This document shows, one piece after another, positions 9,501 to 21,021 of a DNA stretch of 58,598 nucleotides. The notes beneath the pieces are model-generated. The model saw only the letters and a list, made by a program, of their open reading frames with translations. It made no database searches and had not been told where the DNA came from. The stretch covers positions 1 to 58,598 of the forward strand of contig NZ_JAPCKK010000020.1 in assembly GCF_030705605.1 (NCBI RefSeq), in the 5' to 3' direction. Origin of the DNA: Paenibacillus zeirhizosphaerae. Its GTDB lineage: Bacteria > Bacillota > Bacilli > Paenibacillales > Paenibacillaceae. Position numbers and translations under genes: made by a program. Every line of letters starts with the position of its first letter. Position 1 is the stretch's first letter.

Positions 9501-9738
9501 CGCCATGGTTAGCGCCGTGAAAAAAGCCGAGGACAGCAACCAGGTAATTTTGCGGGTCCATGACTACTCCGGCAGCAGGCAGCCCTTGACCATCACAAGC
9601 GACCTGCAGATTGTTGGCTGGAGAGAATGCAATCTGATGGAAGTGTCCGATGAAGCCATGCGGCTGGAGAGCGAGCTTCAATCTGTGCTGGAGCCTTACG
9701 AGATCAAGACGTTCGAGATTGATATTCGCACCCCATAA
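6541..9738 (+). CDS. GH38 alpha-mannosidase
   Basis: This 1065-residue alpha-mannosidase has GH38 domain order: N-terminal beta region, catalytic (beta/alpha)7 barrel, three-helix middle domain and large C-terminal beta-sandwich. Key residues are visible: zinc ligands His249 and Asp251 (GHTHIDVAWLW), nucleophile and zinc ligand Asp361 (LWLPDVFGYSWSLPQ), and zinc ligand His582 (RNQFHDIIPGSSI). No signal peptide is seen, so it should act in the cytoplasm on imported manno-oligosaccharides. The frame is open back to 6448, but the start at 6541 has TTAGGAGGGA at the right distance. The GH125 gene follows after 24 bases. Length and motifs fit the MngB/YbgG-like bacterial GH38 group. Confidence 0.95.
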   Translation: MFLTEKKLYARLRELDEYRYRDRIPFKELRTLEDEGSGVNPDLPEISGDWGIIHHGDTWTGRDRYLWLSVDAEFPAEWAGKRVLGRFDFGTTGGGTNSGFESMLYLDGQPYQGVDSNHKEVFFAGVDVAGGSKRLLFRLWSGLEGGGKPREQKHEIKLAEICWLDEAADDLYYTGLTVYQTIQVLDEQDAERALLQKTMDRAFRLIDWSEPGSDAFYESVAAARKYLSDRIDEMDKNTLVTITCVGHTHIDVAWLWRLKHTREKSARSFSTVMRLMELFPEYIFLQTQPQLYEYIKQDFPEIYEQIQKRVKEGRWEAGGGMWLEADCNLTSGESLTRQLLVGTRFFKEEFGADCEYLWLPDVFGYSWSLPQILRKSGINTFMTTKISWNQYNRMPHDTFKWRGIDGSEVLTHFITTVEPWAVASSTFYTYNGHVEPKTVKGSWRAYRDKELNQELLLSYGYGDGGGGVNREMLEMRRRIDRLPGLPKVKTGRADEYFRRLQETVENTGSYVHTWDGELYLEYHRGTYTSQAYNKRMNRKLELLYREAEWLNVWQSVLGGDWTLYEGKKLTDGWKIILRNQFHDIIPGSSIREVYEDSRLEYAEAEEIGQLVRTQAEQGIASAGESDDPGRKSDSAGVRSFVIWNSSPWQRTDLVDVPLPDSGGSGVWRTMDGRTLNAQWNNGIWTIQVEDLPPLGYTTIVLEMGAGNAILPPTSADTPFQFRENGLSTPFYELEWNGHGQLTRLYDKEQQREVLARGGRGNVLQLFEDKPLNFDAWDIDIFYQEKMREITELTRMEVVEKGPLRAVIHFEWKYGGSVITQDMILYANDQRIDFATEADWHERHQLLKVAFPVHIRSTEATYDIQYGNVKRPTHWNTSWDSARFESVGHQWADLSDRGYGVSLMNDCKYGYDIKDNVLRLSLIKCATSPDIEADQGHHRFTYSLLPHQGDWLQGNTVPSAWALNAPLRFTEGAAHASSLSMFRLSTDTAMVSAVKKAEDSNQVILRVHDYSGSRQPLTITSDLQIVGWRECNLMEVSDEAMRLESELQSVLEPYEIKTFEIDIRTP

Positions 9739-9762
9739 CTTTGTTCAGGAGGACTCACTGAA

Positions 9763-11043
9763 ATGAATCTGCCCGCATCGATCGTTCAGGTACTAAAAGA
9801 TGCGGAGCAGCGGCTGGCCCACCGGCCGAAGCTGCTCCGCCTGTTCACCAACTGCTTTCCCAATACGCTGCAAACCACGACCAAGCTGCTGGACGACGGC
9901 ACCACCTTCGTATTTACGGGCGACATTCCCGCCATGTGGCTGCGTGATTCCGTGGAACAGGTGCGGCATTATATCCCGTTCGCCAAGGACGACCCTGAGC
10001 TGCAGCGTATTTTGGAGGGACTGATCCGCCGCCAGATGTTTTACATCAACATCGATCCGTATACCAACGCATTTAATGAAGAAGCAAACGGCAGGCATTA
10101 TAACGACGGGGACCAATCCGGGATGACCCCCTGGATGTGGGAGCGCAAATATGAGCTGGATTCGCTCTGTTTTCCCGTGCAGCTTGCTCATATGTATTGG
10201 AAGGCGACGGACAGAACGGACATTTTTGACACCGCCTGTTACCAGGCCCTCTCCTCCATCGTTGATGTGATGATCACCGAACAGCGGCATATGGAAAAAT
10301 CTCCGTACCGCTTCGTACGCCCAGGCTTCAAGGAGACTGAAACGCTGCAGAACGAAGGTCTGGGCATGCCTGTCAATTACACGGGAATGACCTGGTCCGC
10401 CTTCCGGCCGAGCGACGATGCCTGTCTGTTCGGTTATAACATCCCGTCCAATATGTTCGCCGTCGTCGTTCTCGGACATATCCGCGAAATTGCGGAAACG
10501 GTATTCAAAGACAGCGGGCTAGCGGCCAAAGCCGACAAGCTGCGCGGTGAAATTGATTTTGGCATCCGCACCTACGGCACCGTGAACCACCCGCGCCATG
10601 GTACTATTTATGCCTATGAAACGGACGGATTCGGCAACCACTGCCTGATGGACGACGCAGGAACCCCAGGGCTGCTCTCCATCCCCTATTTCGGTTATGC
10701 CGGGACCGACGATCCAATTTATCGAAATACGCGCCGCTTTGCGCTAAGCAAGGACAATCCTTTCTATTTCGAAGGAAAATATGCCAAGGGCATCGGCAGT
10801 CCGCACACCCCCGGCGGTTATGTATGGCATATGGCGCTGTCCATGCAAGCGTTAACGGCCGACAGCGAACAGGAGGTCAAGGAATTGATTGATATGCTGG
10901 TGAATACGGACGCGGACACTGGCTTCATGCACGAAGGCTTTCATCCGGACGATCCTGCCGATTTTTCGCGGGAATGGTTTGCCTGGTCCAACAGCCTGTT
11001 TGCAATGCTGATTTATCAGTCCATGGAGAAAGGCTGGGTATAG
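9763..11043 (+). CDS. GH125 exo-alpha-1,6-mannosidase
   Basis: This 426-residue protein belongs to the metal-independent GH125 family. Hallmarks are the near-N-terminal DIPAMWLRDS (residues 54-63), later GMTWSAFRPSDDA, and the C-terminal HEGFHPDDP and FAWSNSLFAMLI. Family members remove terminal alpha-1,6-mannose from N-glycan or yeast mannan cores. It has no signal peptide. With the GH38 enzyme it would finish branched alpha-mannosides inside the cell. ATG follows AGGAGGACTCACTGAA, 24 bases after the GH38 stop. No gene follows on this strand; the AraC gene converges on it. Confidence 0.95.
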   Translation: MNLPASIVQVLKDAEQRLAHRPKLLRLFTNCFPNTLQTTTKLLDDGTTFVFTGDIPAMWLRDSVEQVRHYIPFAKDDPELQRILEGLIRRQMFYINIDPYTNAFNEEANGRHYNDGDQSGMTPWMWERKYELDSLCFPVQLAHMYWKATDRTDIFDTACYQALSSIVDVMITEQRHMEKSPYRFVRPGFKETETLQNEGLGMPVNYTGMTWSAFRPSDDACLFGYNIPSNMFAVVVLGHIREIAETVFKDSGLAAKADKLRGEIDFGIRTYGTVNHPRHGTIYAYETDGFGNHCLMDDAGTPGLLSIPYFGYAGTDDPIYRNTRRFALSKDNPFYFEGKYAKGIGSPHTPGGYVWHMALSMQALTADSEQEVKELIDMLVNTDADTGFMHEGFHPDDPADFSREWFAWSNSLFAMLIYQSMEKGWV

Positions 11044-11071
11044 CTCTGGATAATTTAGGGCGACCCGGTTT

Positions 11072-11980
11072 TCAGGCCATCCAGTGTTCTTCCTCCGTCC
11101 TGCCGGCTGCAGCAGATGTAGCTCTCAGCTCGGAGGCAGACACCGATTTGTGTTTTTTGAAGGTGCGGCTGAAATAGGAGATGTCATTATATCCGGTCGC
11201 CCAGGCAATTTCGGAAATTGTCATATCGGTATGACGCAGCAAATATTCAGCTTTATTAATGCGGATCTGGTTAATGTACTCGGACACCGTGCGCCCGGTC
11301 AGCTCGCTGAACAGCCTGCTGAAGTGAAACCGGCTAAGTCCAGCCATGCGGGACAGTTCATGCACCGACAGCTCATCCCCGAGATGCTCTCCAATATATT
11401 CAAAAATAGGCGTAAAGCGCTCCAGATTTTTTCTCCTGCTCATATCGAGCGGCTGCGGAGGTGCTTCGGTCACATAGTTGCGGAACAAAATGGCGAGCAG
11501 CCGGTACATGGAGGATTTGATTGACAGCTCGTAGCCGGGCTCTTTGCCTTTGAACTCTTCAACGATAGAATTCATGCAGGCATGCAGACTCGCATCATTC
11601 CGAATCCGGTGCTGGAACAGCATTCGGTTCTGCAGAATTGGCACGATGAACTTGGTTTCGATCGCATCGGGCGACGGGCTTTGCAATACAGATAGATCCA
11701 CGATAAGGGCGTAATAGCGCAGTTGCTCGGACCTGCAAATGCCATGGTGCAGATCGTTGCTGTTCAGTACAATCAGGTCGCCGCCGTGCACCTCGTATGG
11801 CATGGAGTTGCATTCGATGACCGCTTCGCCGGACTCGAAATAGAGCAACTCCATATGCTCATGCCAATGATGGGGAAACAAGGTGCTGCCTTCCCCGCCC
11901 GCTCTGCAGGTATGAAGCTTGATGGGGAAATAGCGGTCCGGCATATCCATGGGCTCGCGCAAATCGGCAGGTCTTTTCAT
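11072..11980 (-). CDS. AraC-family regulator with cupin N-domain
   Basis: This 302-residue regulator has an AraC-type cupin sensor, roughly residues 15-150 (HWHEHMELLYFESGEA, then GGDLIVLNSNDLHHG). A double helix-turn-helix domain occupies the C-terminal 100 residues (LSVHELSRMAGLSRFHFSR, then ISEIAWATGYNDISYFSR). The frame opens at 12019, but the start at 11980 has GAGGAGGAGTGTAC before it. It converges on the GH125 gene and diverges from the dehydrogenase gene at 12102. It most likely senses a mannoside and controls the locus, although nothing in the sequence proves the target. Confidence 0.88.
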   Translation of the reverse strand: MKRPADLREPMDMPDRYFPIKLHTCRAGGEGSTLFPHHWHEHMELLYFESGEAVIECNSMPYEVHGGDLIVLNSNDLHHGICRSEQLRYYALIVDLSVLQSPSPDAIETKFIVPILQNRMLFQHRIRNDASLHACMNSIVEEFKGKEPGYELSIKSSMYRLLAILFRNYVTEAPPQPLDMSRRKNLERFTPIFEYIGEHLGDELSVHELSRMAGLSRFHFSRLFSELTGRTVSEYINQIRINKAEYLLRHTDMTISEIAWATGYNDISYFSRTFKKHKSVSASELRATSAAAGRTEEEHWMA

Positions 11981-12101
11981 GTACACTCCTCCTCTGTGAC
12001 CGCACATTATTTCAAACAAACAGCAAGGTGCTGCATGGATTTAAGCTGCATTGCATCCTTACAATAGATTATAGACCTAATTATGAAAGGAGCAACAAGG
12101 C

Positions 12102-13160
12102 ATGAAAACCGTCAATATCGGCATCATAGGCCTCGGCAGCATTTCCGAATACCATCTCAAACCATACGGCAACAATCCGCACGCGAACATTTACGCAGTC
12201 TGCGATCTGAATGAGGAACGGGCCAAAACGGCCGCTGCCCTCTACGGTGCTGAAAAAGTATATACCGATTACCGTGAGCTGCTGGCGGATGAGCAAATTG
12301 ATGGCGTAAGCATCTGCACCTGGAATAATACGCACGCAGAGATCAGCATTGCCGCGCTGAACGCGGGCAAGCATGTTCTCGTGGAGAAGCCTCTGTGCCG
12401 CACTACGGAGGAAGCCGTCAAAATCCAGGAAGCTGTCGAGGCTTCAGGCAAGCTGCTTCAGGTCGGCTTTGTGCGCCGTTATGATCCTAACGCCCAAATG
12501 CTGCGCGCCTTCGCGGATGCGGGCGAATTCGGCGAAATTTATTATGCCAAAGCTTCCTCGATCCGCCGTCTCGGCAATCCCGGAGGCTGGTTCAGCGATA
12601 TCGAGCGCTCCGGCGGCGGCCCTCTGATTGATATCGGCGTGCATGTCATTGATCTGTGCTGGTACATGATGGGCCGTCCCAAGGTCAAATCCGTTACAGG
12701 CAATACATATCGCAAACTGGGCAACCGCGCCAACATTCAGAATCTTTCCCGGTATCAGGCGGCCGATTATGATGCGAAGAAAAATGATGTGGAGGATCTG
12801 GCGAACGCCCTGATCCGCTTCGAGAATGGAGCCTCGCTCATGATTGAAGTCAGCTTCACCCTTCATGCCAGCAAGAATGAAAGCACCGTCAAGCTGTATG
12901 GTGACAAGGGTGGCTTTGAAATCGATCCTGAAGTCATGATGACGACCGAGAAGAACAATACGATCCTTAACGTTCATCCGCAGACCGACAGTGCCGGCTT
13001 CCAGTTTGAAAAGGCGTTCCAGAATGAAATCGACCATTTTGTCGACTGTATATTGACTGGCAATCAGCCGATCAGTCCTGTCGAGGACGGCGTTGAAATT
13101 ATGAAAATCCTGAACGCCGTTTATGAATCTGCCGCGCAAGGAAAGGAAATCTACCTATGA
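12102..13160 (+). CDS. Gfo/Idh/MocA-family oxidoreductase
   Basis: This 352-residue NAD(P)-dependent dehydrogenase has an N-terminal Rossmann fold (GIIGLGSISEYHLKPYG). The family's EKP signature reads HVLVEKPLC near residue 95, and the C-terminal substrate domain carries DIGVHVIDLCWYMMG near residue 180. Its substrate is a sugar or cyclitol that cannot be named from sequence. ATG is preceded by GAAAGGAGC. The stop overlaps the next start by four bases (ATGA), so it is translationally coupled to the isomerase gene. With that partner it probably converts an unusual sugar released by the mannoside system. Confidence 0.88.
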   Translation: MKTVNIGIIGLGSISEYHLKPYGNNPHANIYAVCDLNEERAKTAAALYGAEKVYTDYRELLADEQIDGVSICTWNNTHAEISIAALNAGKHVLVEKPLCRTTEEAVKIQEAVEASGKLLQVGFVRRYDPNAQMLRAFADAGEFGEIYYAKASSIRRLGNPGGWFSDIERSGGGPLIDIGVHVIDLCWYMMGRPKVKSVTGNTYRKLGNRANIQNLSRYQAADYDAKKNDVEDLANALIRFENGASLMIEVSFTLHASKNESTVKLYGDKGGFEIDPEVMMTTEKNNTILNVHPQTDSAGFQFEKAFQNEIDHFVDCILTGNQPISPVEDGVEIMKILNAVYESAAQGKEIYL

Positions 13161-14014
13161 AGCTGGGACTGAGCACTTACAGCCTGTATGGCGCTTTGAA
13201 GAGCGGAGAGATGACTGTTGCCGATGTCATAGATTATACAGCCGAAATCGGTGGAAGCCATGTCGAAATCGTGCCTCTCGGATACAATCTGACCGAAGAT
13301 CCCGGACTCATTGATATTATTGTTGAAAAAGCCAAGGAAAGAGGGCTCGACGTCTCCAATTATGCAATCGGTGCCAACTTCCTTACGGAAGACGATGCGG
13401 CTTACAAAGCAGAAATCGAACGGGTGAAAAAGGAAGTGGACATCGCCGCCCGCCTCGGCGTCAAGCTGATGCGGCATGATGTGGCGTCCTCGCCTGACGT
13501 CTCTATCGGCCATTTCAATGTGCAACTGGAGCGTCTTGCCGATGCTTGCCGGCAGATTGCCCGCTATGCCGCACAATTTGGAATCACCACCAGCATCGAG
13601 AACCACGGCTACTTTATTCAGAACAGTGACCGTGTTCAAACTCTAGTGAAAACCGTAAATGAACCGAACTACAAAACGACGCTGGACATCGGCAATTTCA
13701 TGTGCGCGGATGAAGACCCTGTAGCGGCAGTCAAGAACAATCTGGCTTATGCGTCCATCGTGCATATCAAGGACTTTTATCTGCGGCCTTCCTACCGCAA
13801 TCCTGGTGAAGGCTGGTTCCGTACCACTAGCGGCAACTACCTGCGTGGTGCCATTGCCGGCCATGGTGACATCGACCTGCACGAAGTGCTGCGTGTCATC
13901 AAACAGTCCGGTTATGATGGATATTTCTCCCTGGAATTCGAGGGCATGGAAGACTGCCGCACAGGTGCGAAAATCGGCTTCGACAACGTGCGTCGTATCT
14001 GGGATGAGCTGTAA
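13157..14014 (+). CDS. sugar phosphate isomerase/epimerase (TIM barrel)
   Basis: This 285-residue protein of the xylose-isomerase-like TIM-barrel family (AP endonuclease 2 fold) has likely metal-binding acidic and His residues in SIENHGYF (about 155), TTLDIGNFMC (about 175) and VHIKDFYLR (about 200), plus a final GYDGYFSLEFEG. It overlaps the dehydrogenase gene by four bases. Such pairs usually oxidise, isomerise and reduce a sugar or inositol derivative. A strong terminator follows at 14102. Confidence 0.85.
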   Translation: MKLGLSTYSLYGALKSGEMTVADVIDYTAEIGGSHVEIVPLGYNLTEDPGLIDIIVEKAKERGLDVSNYAIGANFLTEDDAAYKAEIERVKKEVDIAARLGVKLMRHDVASSPDVSIGHFNVQLERLADACRQIARYAAQFGITTSIENHGYFIQNSDRVQTLVKTVNEPNYKTTLDIGNFMCADEDPVAAVKNNLAYASIVHIKDFYLRPSYRNPGEGWFRTTSGNYLRGAIAGHGDIDLHEVLRVIKQSGYDGYFSLEFEGMEDCRTGAKIGFDNVRRIWDEL

Positions 14015-14101
14015 ATTCGGAAAGCACGGTTGATTGTGAGGAATAATCGGAAGAAGCCTGGTTGGCCTGGTTGATAGTGCGGTAAATAAATATGTTTTGA
14101 T

Positions 14102-14134
14102 CAGCCTTGGTCCTTTGGACTGAGGCTTTTTTAT
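14102..14134 (+). terminator. terminator after dehydrogenase-isomerase operon
   Basis: AGCCTTGGTCC pairs with GGACTGAGGCT (two G-U pairs), followed by TTTTTTATT. Confidence 0.75.
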
Positions 14135-14261
14135 TCTACCCAGCCCTAAATCATGAATAGAATTGATCGCTTTAGATTAGAATGAGTAATATGCATTGGC
14201 AGTTTATTTGTAGTTACATTGCAGTTTACTTTCAGTTCGTGTAGAATAGGAGGATAAAGAG

Positions 14262-14942
14262 GTGAACAAAGTGCCTATAACAGAACAAGATAAACTAAAC
14301 TTTAATTCGGTCATTGAGAACACTTTACAGAAACCGGAACAAGCCGAAGCTATGGCGAAAATACTTTATAACTTAGCACTCAGATTAAACGCCGTGCCTC
14401 AAAACTTTATGTCTGAATTCACAAGGTTAATTGAAAGAGGTTTGGTAGAGGAAAGCAAAACCATACTCCCTAAAGCCTTAAACGAGATCAGTACCACTGT
14501 GTTATCTCTGGCAGAAGAAGATCTCTCCAGATCCTACACGACCGGACAATTATCCAAAATATTCGGTGTCAGCATTTCAACGATCAATAACTGGATTGAT
14601 GCCAATCGTTTTGTTGGTTTCAGCCGGGCAGCAAAAAACAAACAAGCAAGAATTAGTGAAAGCACGATTTGGGTATCACCTACGGGGGAAAAAATCCCTG
14701 TAAGTGAAGTAGCTAAGCTCTATCAAACGAATCAACAAAAAATGCAGCTTCAGCACGAACCTACTAAATATGAACGTGTCCGTTACCTGGTCGAAATGAT
14801 CAAATTTTATGAAGAGCGGTACAGAGGTACTTTTGAAGAAGTAATTAAAGAGAAAGGAGACCCGTCGATGACAGAAGACTTTCAGTGGTCCAGAGAAGGA
14901 AAAGAGTGGCGAGCTTTTCTTCAAGAAATTGAATATGATTGA
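14262..14942 (+). CDS. helix-turn-helix protein, probable antitoxin
   Basis: This 226-residue protein has a GTG start behind AGGAGGATAAAGAG. The only clear domain is a MerR/excisionase-like helix-turn-helix, near residues 90-125 (YTTGQLSKIFGVSISTINNWI), followed by a basic KNKQARI stretch. The N-terminal 85 and C-terminal 70 residues are helical and not recognised. Its stop overlaps the TTG start of the next gene by four bases. DNA-binding protein plus coupled small TumE-like protein is the usual layout of a toxin-antitoxin pair, so an autorepressing antitoxin is inferred. Base composition is more A+T-rich than neighbouring genes, suggesting transfer. Confidence 0.6.
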   Translation: MNKVPITEQDKLNFNSVIENTLQKPEQAEAMAKILYNLALRLNAVPQNFMSEFTRLIERGLVEESKTILPKALNEISTTVLSLAEEDLSRSYTTGQLSKIFGVSISTINNWIDANRFVGFSRAAKNKQARISESTIWVSPTGEKIPVSEVAKLYQTNQQKMQLQHEPTKYERVRYLVEMIKFYEERYRGTFEEVIKEKGDPSMTEDFQWSREGKEWRAFLQEIEYD

Positions 14943-15361
14943 TCGGTAACCCGCCATCAAACTTAGAATTATTGAAAAGGAGATTCGGGGATGCCATCTT
15001 GTATATCCGTGAAACTGACAGCACCAGCAAACCAAGCTCAGCATTCGCCCAAAGAGCTACCCTCGTTTTCGTTGATAATTCAAAGCTTTACATAACAGAA
15101 CATCTGAAAAGCGGACTTATTACTCATTATTACTACGACTGGATTCATGGTAATGGCAATCAGGTTTTAGCAAAGTTTCATTGCGAACCTCATGATGACC
15201 CTGATTATCAAACAGATACTGAGCCCTATCACATTCATCCACCTGATCACTCAAAATTAACGAATCAGATACGGTTTGCAAACTATTCGTTTAGGGATCT
15301 GTCATCCATTGTTGAAGGCATCTATTTGTTTCATCTGCTGCCGAATAAGCCTAAGGTATAA
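14939..15361 (+). CDS. TumE-like (DUF6516) protein, probable toxin
   Basis: This 140-residue protein starts at TTG, overlapping the upstream stop (TTGA). The layout recalls the TumE/DUF6516 family: an N-terminal LVFVDNSKLYITEHLK strand pair, then ITHYYYDWIHGNG, then a His/Pro-rich centre (CEPHDDPDY, PYHIHPPDH), and a terminal FRDLSSIVEGIY helix. Family members are toxins paired with an upstream DNA-binding antitoxin, and that is the arrangement here. The family call rests on motif spacing only. The gene is A+T-rich like its partner and ends at a strong terminator. Confidence 0.5.
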   Translation: MIGNPPSNLELLKRRFGDAILYIRETDSTSKPSSAFAQRATLVFVDNSKLYITEHLKSGLITHYYYDWIHGNGNQVLAKFHCEPHDDPDYQTDTEPYHIHPPDHSKLTNQIRFANYSFRDLSSIVEGIYLFHLLPNKPKV

Positions 15362-15373
15362 TTTTCCTTATCT

Positions 15374-15420
15374 AAAAGAGGTCTGTAGAGGCTTAGAAAG
15401 CTCTATAGACCTCTTTTTTA
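15374..15420. terminator. bidirectional terminator
   Basis: AAAAGAGGTCTGTAGAG pairs with CTCTATAGACCTCTTTT around an A/G-rich loop. T runs on both strands serve the TumE-like gene (+) and the isomerase gene (-). Confidence 0.85.
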
Positions 15421-15430
15421 CGTATTGCTG

Positions 15431-16306
15431 TTAACGGTGGCGGTAGCTCTGGATAAACTTCACAGCTGCTCGGATATCGTTTTCCGGACGCTCGCCAACC
15501 TCTCTTTCCACCGTCAAATAACCGGCATAGCCGATATCCTGCAGGGCAGTGAAATAAGCCTCGAAATCAACGTTGCCTTCGCCGAGCGGCACCTCACGGA
15601 AACCCGCCCCGCCTTCCGCCATGACTGCAATCTGCTCGTGGTCCAAAACCCCATACACGTCACGGGGATCAACCTCACGCAGACGGACACCGTCCTTAAC
15701 GTGGGTATGTACAATGTAATCGCGCAGCGTATACACGCCCTGTACAGGATCATCGCCGGTGACCATCACCATATTCGCCGGGTCAAAATTGACCGCTGCC
15801 CCTTTGGAGTCCAGCGAATCCAGGAACTTCTTCAGCCGCTCCGCAGGCTCAGGGCCAGTTTCGATGGCAAAATATCCACCGCGTGAGGAAGCATAGGCCG
15901 CCAGCTCATTACAGGCCTGCTGCATGATGGCATATTCGGGATCATCGCTGCTTTCCGGAATAATTCCGATATGTGTCGTCACGATATTGGTGCCCAGATC
16001 AAAAGCAAGATCAAGCACCTGCTTCGATTTTTCGATTTTCCAGCCGTTCTCCTCCGGATTTTTGAAGCCATGACCGCCGTAATCCGCACATAAAGCCGAC
16101 ACCTCCAGACCCAGCCCGGATATATAATTCCGCAGTTCCTTCCTGTCCTCTGCCGTCAAATTGTCCGGCTCCATTTCACCCGCAATGGCCCAGATCTGAA
16201 CACCGTCAGCCCCGATTTCCTTCGCTTTCTTCAGGCCCTCCTTTACGCCAAGACCAAAGCTGTCTGAAATAACGCCGATTTTATTCTTGAATCCCATACC
16301 CATCAT
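15431..16306 (-). CDS. sugar phosphate isomerase/epimerase
   Basis: This 291-residue TIM-barrel protein belongs to the xylose-isomerase-like family. Conserved acidic and His positions appear in ALCADYGGHGF, VTTHIGIIPE, FAIETGPEPA, VNFDPANMV and VHTHVKDGV. It is only distantly related to the 13157-14014 protein. The reading may start at the first ATG (16306) or at the third (16297), which is better spaced from AAAAGGGG. It stands alone: a terminator (16440) separates it from the bgl operon. Its substrate is unknown. Confidence 0.85.
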   Translation of the reverse strand: MMGMGFKNKIGVISDSFGLGVKEGLKKAKEIGADGVQIWAIAGEMEPDNLTAEDRKELRNYISGLGLEVSALCADYGGHGFKNPEENGWKIEKSKQVLDLAFDLGTNIVTTHIGIIPESSDDPEYAIMQQACNELAAYASSRGGYFAIETGPEPAERLKKFLDSLDSKGAAVNFDPANMVMVTGDDPVQGVYTLRDYIVHTHVKDGVRLREVDPRDVYGVLDHEQIAVMAEGGAGFREVPLGEGNVDFEAYFTALQDIGYAGYLTVEREVGERPENDIRAAVKFIQSYRHR

Positions 16307-16439
16307 CCCCTTTTTTTCATTTTTACATCATATGTACCTACTTCGAAATCCAGCTCCTGGCCTGTCGTCAACAGCGTATTCAAACATTATAATGTTGTTG
16401 CGTTTTATTTTATAGTCATTGTCGCGCTGCCGCAATATG

Positions 16440-16482
16440 TAAAAAACGACCGCCCCACTTTAGCAGTGAAAGGCAGTCTGTA
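16440..16482 (-). terminator. terminator of the bgl operon
   Basis: On the minus strand GACTGCCTTTCACT pairs with AGTGGGGCGGTC, followed by GTTTTTTAC, just beyond the phospho-beta-glucosidase stop. Confidence 0.75.
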
Positions 16483-16504
16483 TTGTTGTCTAATTCTGTT
16501 CAAG

Positions 16505-17983
<1,479 letters not shown>

Positions 17984-17991
17984 TTATTCAC

Positions 17992-19938
<1,947 letters not shown>

Positions 19939-19956
19939 TTATTCCTCCGCAAACAA

Positions 19957-20030
19957 GAAAAACCTGAACTCGTGGTAATATAGGCACATGATCCGGCATC
20001 GCGCGACTATATTACCATCAGCTCAGGTTT
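19957..20030 (-). terminator. antitermination-controlled terminator before bglP
   Basis: A long inverted repeat joins CCTGAGCTGATGGTAATATA to TATATTACCACGAGTTCAGG and ends in a T run on the minus strand. Its 5' arm overlaps the end of the RAT at 20026-20053, so LicT bound to the RAT would prevent its folding. Confidence 0.85.
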
Positions 20031-20053
20031 TGCCTGCATGACCAGTAACACCC
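20026..20053 (-). promoter_or_regulatory. RAT antiterminator site before bglP
   Basis: The minus-strand reading begins GGGTGTTACTGG and ends GCAGGCAAAACC, very close to the LicT/SacY-type ribonucleic antiterminator consensus (GGATTGTTACTG ... GCAGGCAAAACC). It lies between licT and bglP and overlaps the terminator arm. Confidence 0.88.
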
Positions 20054-20088
20054 TGTTAACAGATGGTTTATCGATATGCTGTTTAGGA

Positions 20089-20931
20089 TTAATCCTGATT
20101 TCTTTCCGTAATCCGGTGTATATGAATGGTCAAATATACATACTCATCTTTACTCAAGGACTGTTGATGGGTCTTCTCCAGATAATCATTAATTTTGGTC
20201 ACACACCCAAAAGCGGCTGCATACGATTTTCTCACCTGGTTATACAGAAAATCGTCGCCGCCGTTGTGTACCTCATTCCGCAGCACTCTCATCGCGAAAT
20301 ACTGCAGATGGGTCAAAAATCTGGAGTAGATCAGCGTCGATTCATCCAGAACAATCCCAAAATGGTAGGTGACGATGTTCAAAATGTTCTGAACTATTTC
20401 CGTCATAGCCATCGTATGCTTCATTTCATTGCCGTCAATACGCGCGTTGACAAAATGAAGAGCGATAAACCCCGCCTCATCCTCCCCGAGCTTTACGCCG
20501 GTTTTGTCCTCAATCATTTGAATCGCATCCTGGCTGACCATAAATTCTTTTTTGTAAAATCGTTTAATTTCAAACAGCATTGCATTCTTTAATGCCAGGC
20601 CTTTCTTGTGGCGCTCCAGCGCAAAATGGATATGATCCGTCAAGGTCAAATAAATATTCTCGCTCAGATCGGTTCCCAGAATATAATGGGCATGCTCCAC
20701 AATATCATTGGACAGCTCCAGCTGTTCTGCCGGAATTTCGCTGAGAAGATCAGTCAGCTTCGCGGTCAGCAGGCTCTGGCTCATCGTGAATACCTTATCA
20801 ATTTTCCCGGGATCAACGGTGTCACCAATCGACTTATTAAAGGAAATCCCCCGGCCCATGACGATAACCTCTTTGCCTTTATCATTTTTGGTCAGAAGCA
20901 CATTATTGTTCAGTATTTTCTCGATTATCAT
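20089..20931 (-). CDS. licT: LicT/BglG-family transcription antiterminator
   Basis: This 280-residue RNA-binding antiterminator has an N-terminal co-antiterminator (CAT) domain, residues 1-56 (IIEKILNNNVLLTKNDKGKE, then GRGISFNK). Two PTS regulation domains follow. PRD1 (about 65-170) contains EHAHYILG and TDHIHFALER. PRD2 (about 172-280) contains LHFVNARID and LTIHIHRI. Phosphorylation of PRD histidines by EII-Bgl and HPr sets its activity. It binds the RATs at 21019 and 20026, so it controls its own gene as well as bglP-bglH. Confidence 0.95.
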   Translation of the reverse strand: MIIEKILNNNVLLTKNDKGKEVIVMGRGISFNKSIGDTVDPGKIDKVFTMSQSLLTAKLTDLLSEIPAEQLELSNDIVEHAHYILGTDLSENIYLTLTDHIHFALERHKKGLALKNAMLFEIKRFYKKEFMVSQDAIQMIEDKTGVKLGEDEAGFIALHFVNARIDGNEMKHTMAMTEIVQNILNIVTYHFGIVLDESTLIYSRFLTHLQYFAMRVLRNEVHNGGDDFLYNQVRKSYAAAFGCVTKINDYLEKTHQQSLSKDEYVYLTIHIHRITERNQD

Positions 20932-20961
20932 CTGCCATCACCCTTAAATACGAATGTGAAC

Positions 20962-21021
20962 AAAAAAAGCCCGAGCTTATTAAAACATCATGAGCCTCAT
21001 GACGTTAAAACAAACTCAGGC
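20962..21021 (-). terminator. antitermination-controlled terminator before licT
   Basis: On the minus strand GCCTGAG pairs with CTCGGGC and GTCATGAG with CTCATGAT. A run of seven T follows. The 5' arm overlaps the RAT at 21019-21047, giving licT an autoregulatory switch. Confidence 0.85.

Noticed and set aside
8530..9681. 383-codon minus-strand frame inside the GH38 gene
   Set aside because: It is a shadow of the mannosidase; no start signal and no family features.
14219..14247. TTGCAG-17-TAGAAT promoter before the HTH gene
   Set aside because: Transcription would begin at about 14254, after the AGGAGG at 14248-14253, leaving the message without its ribosome site.
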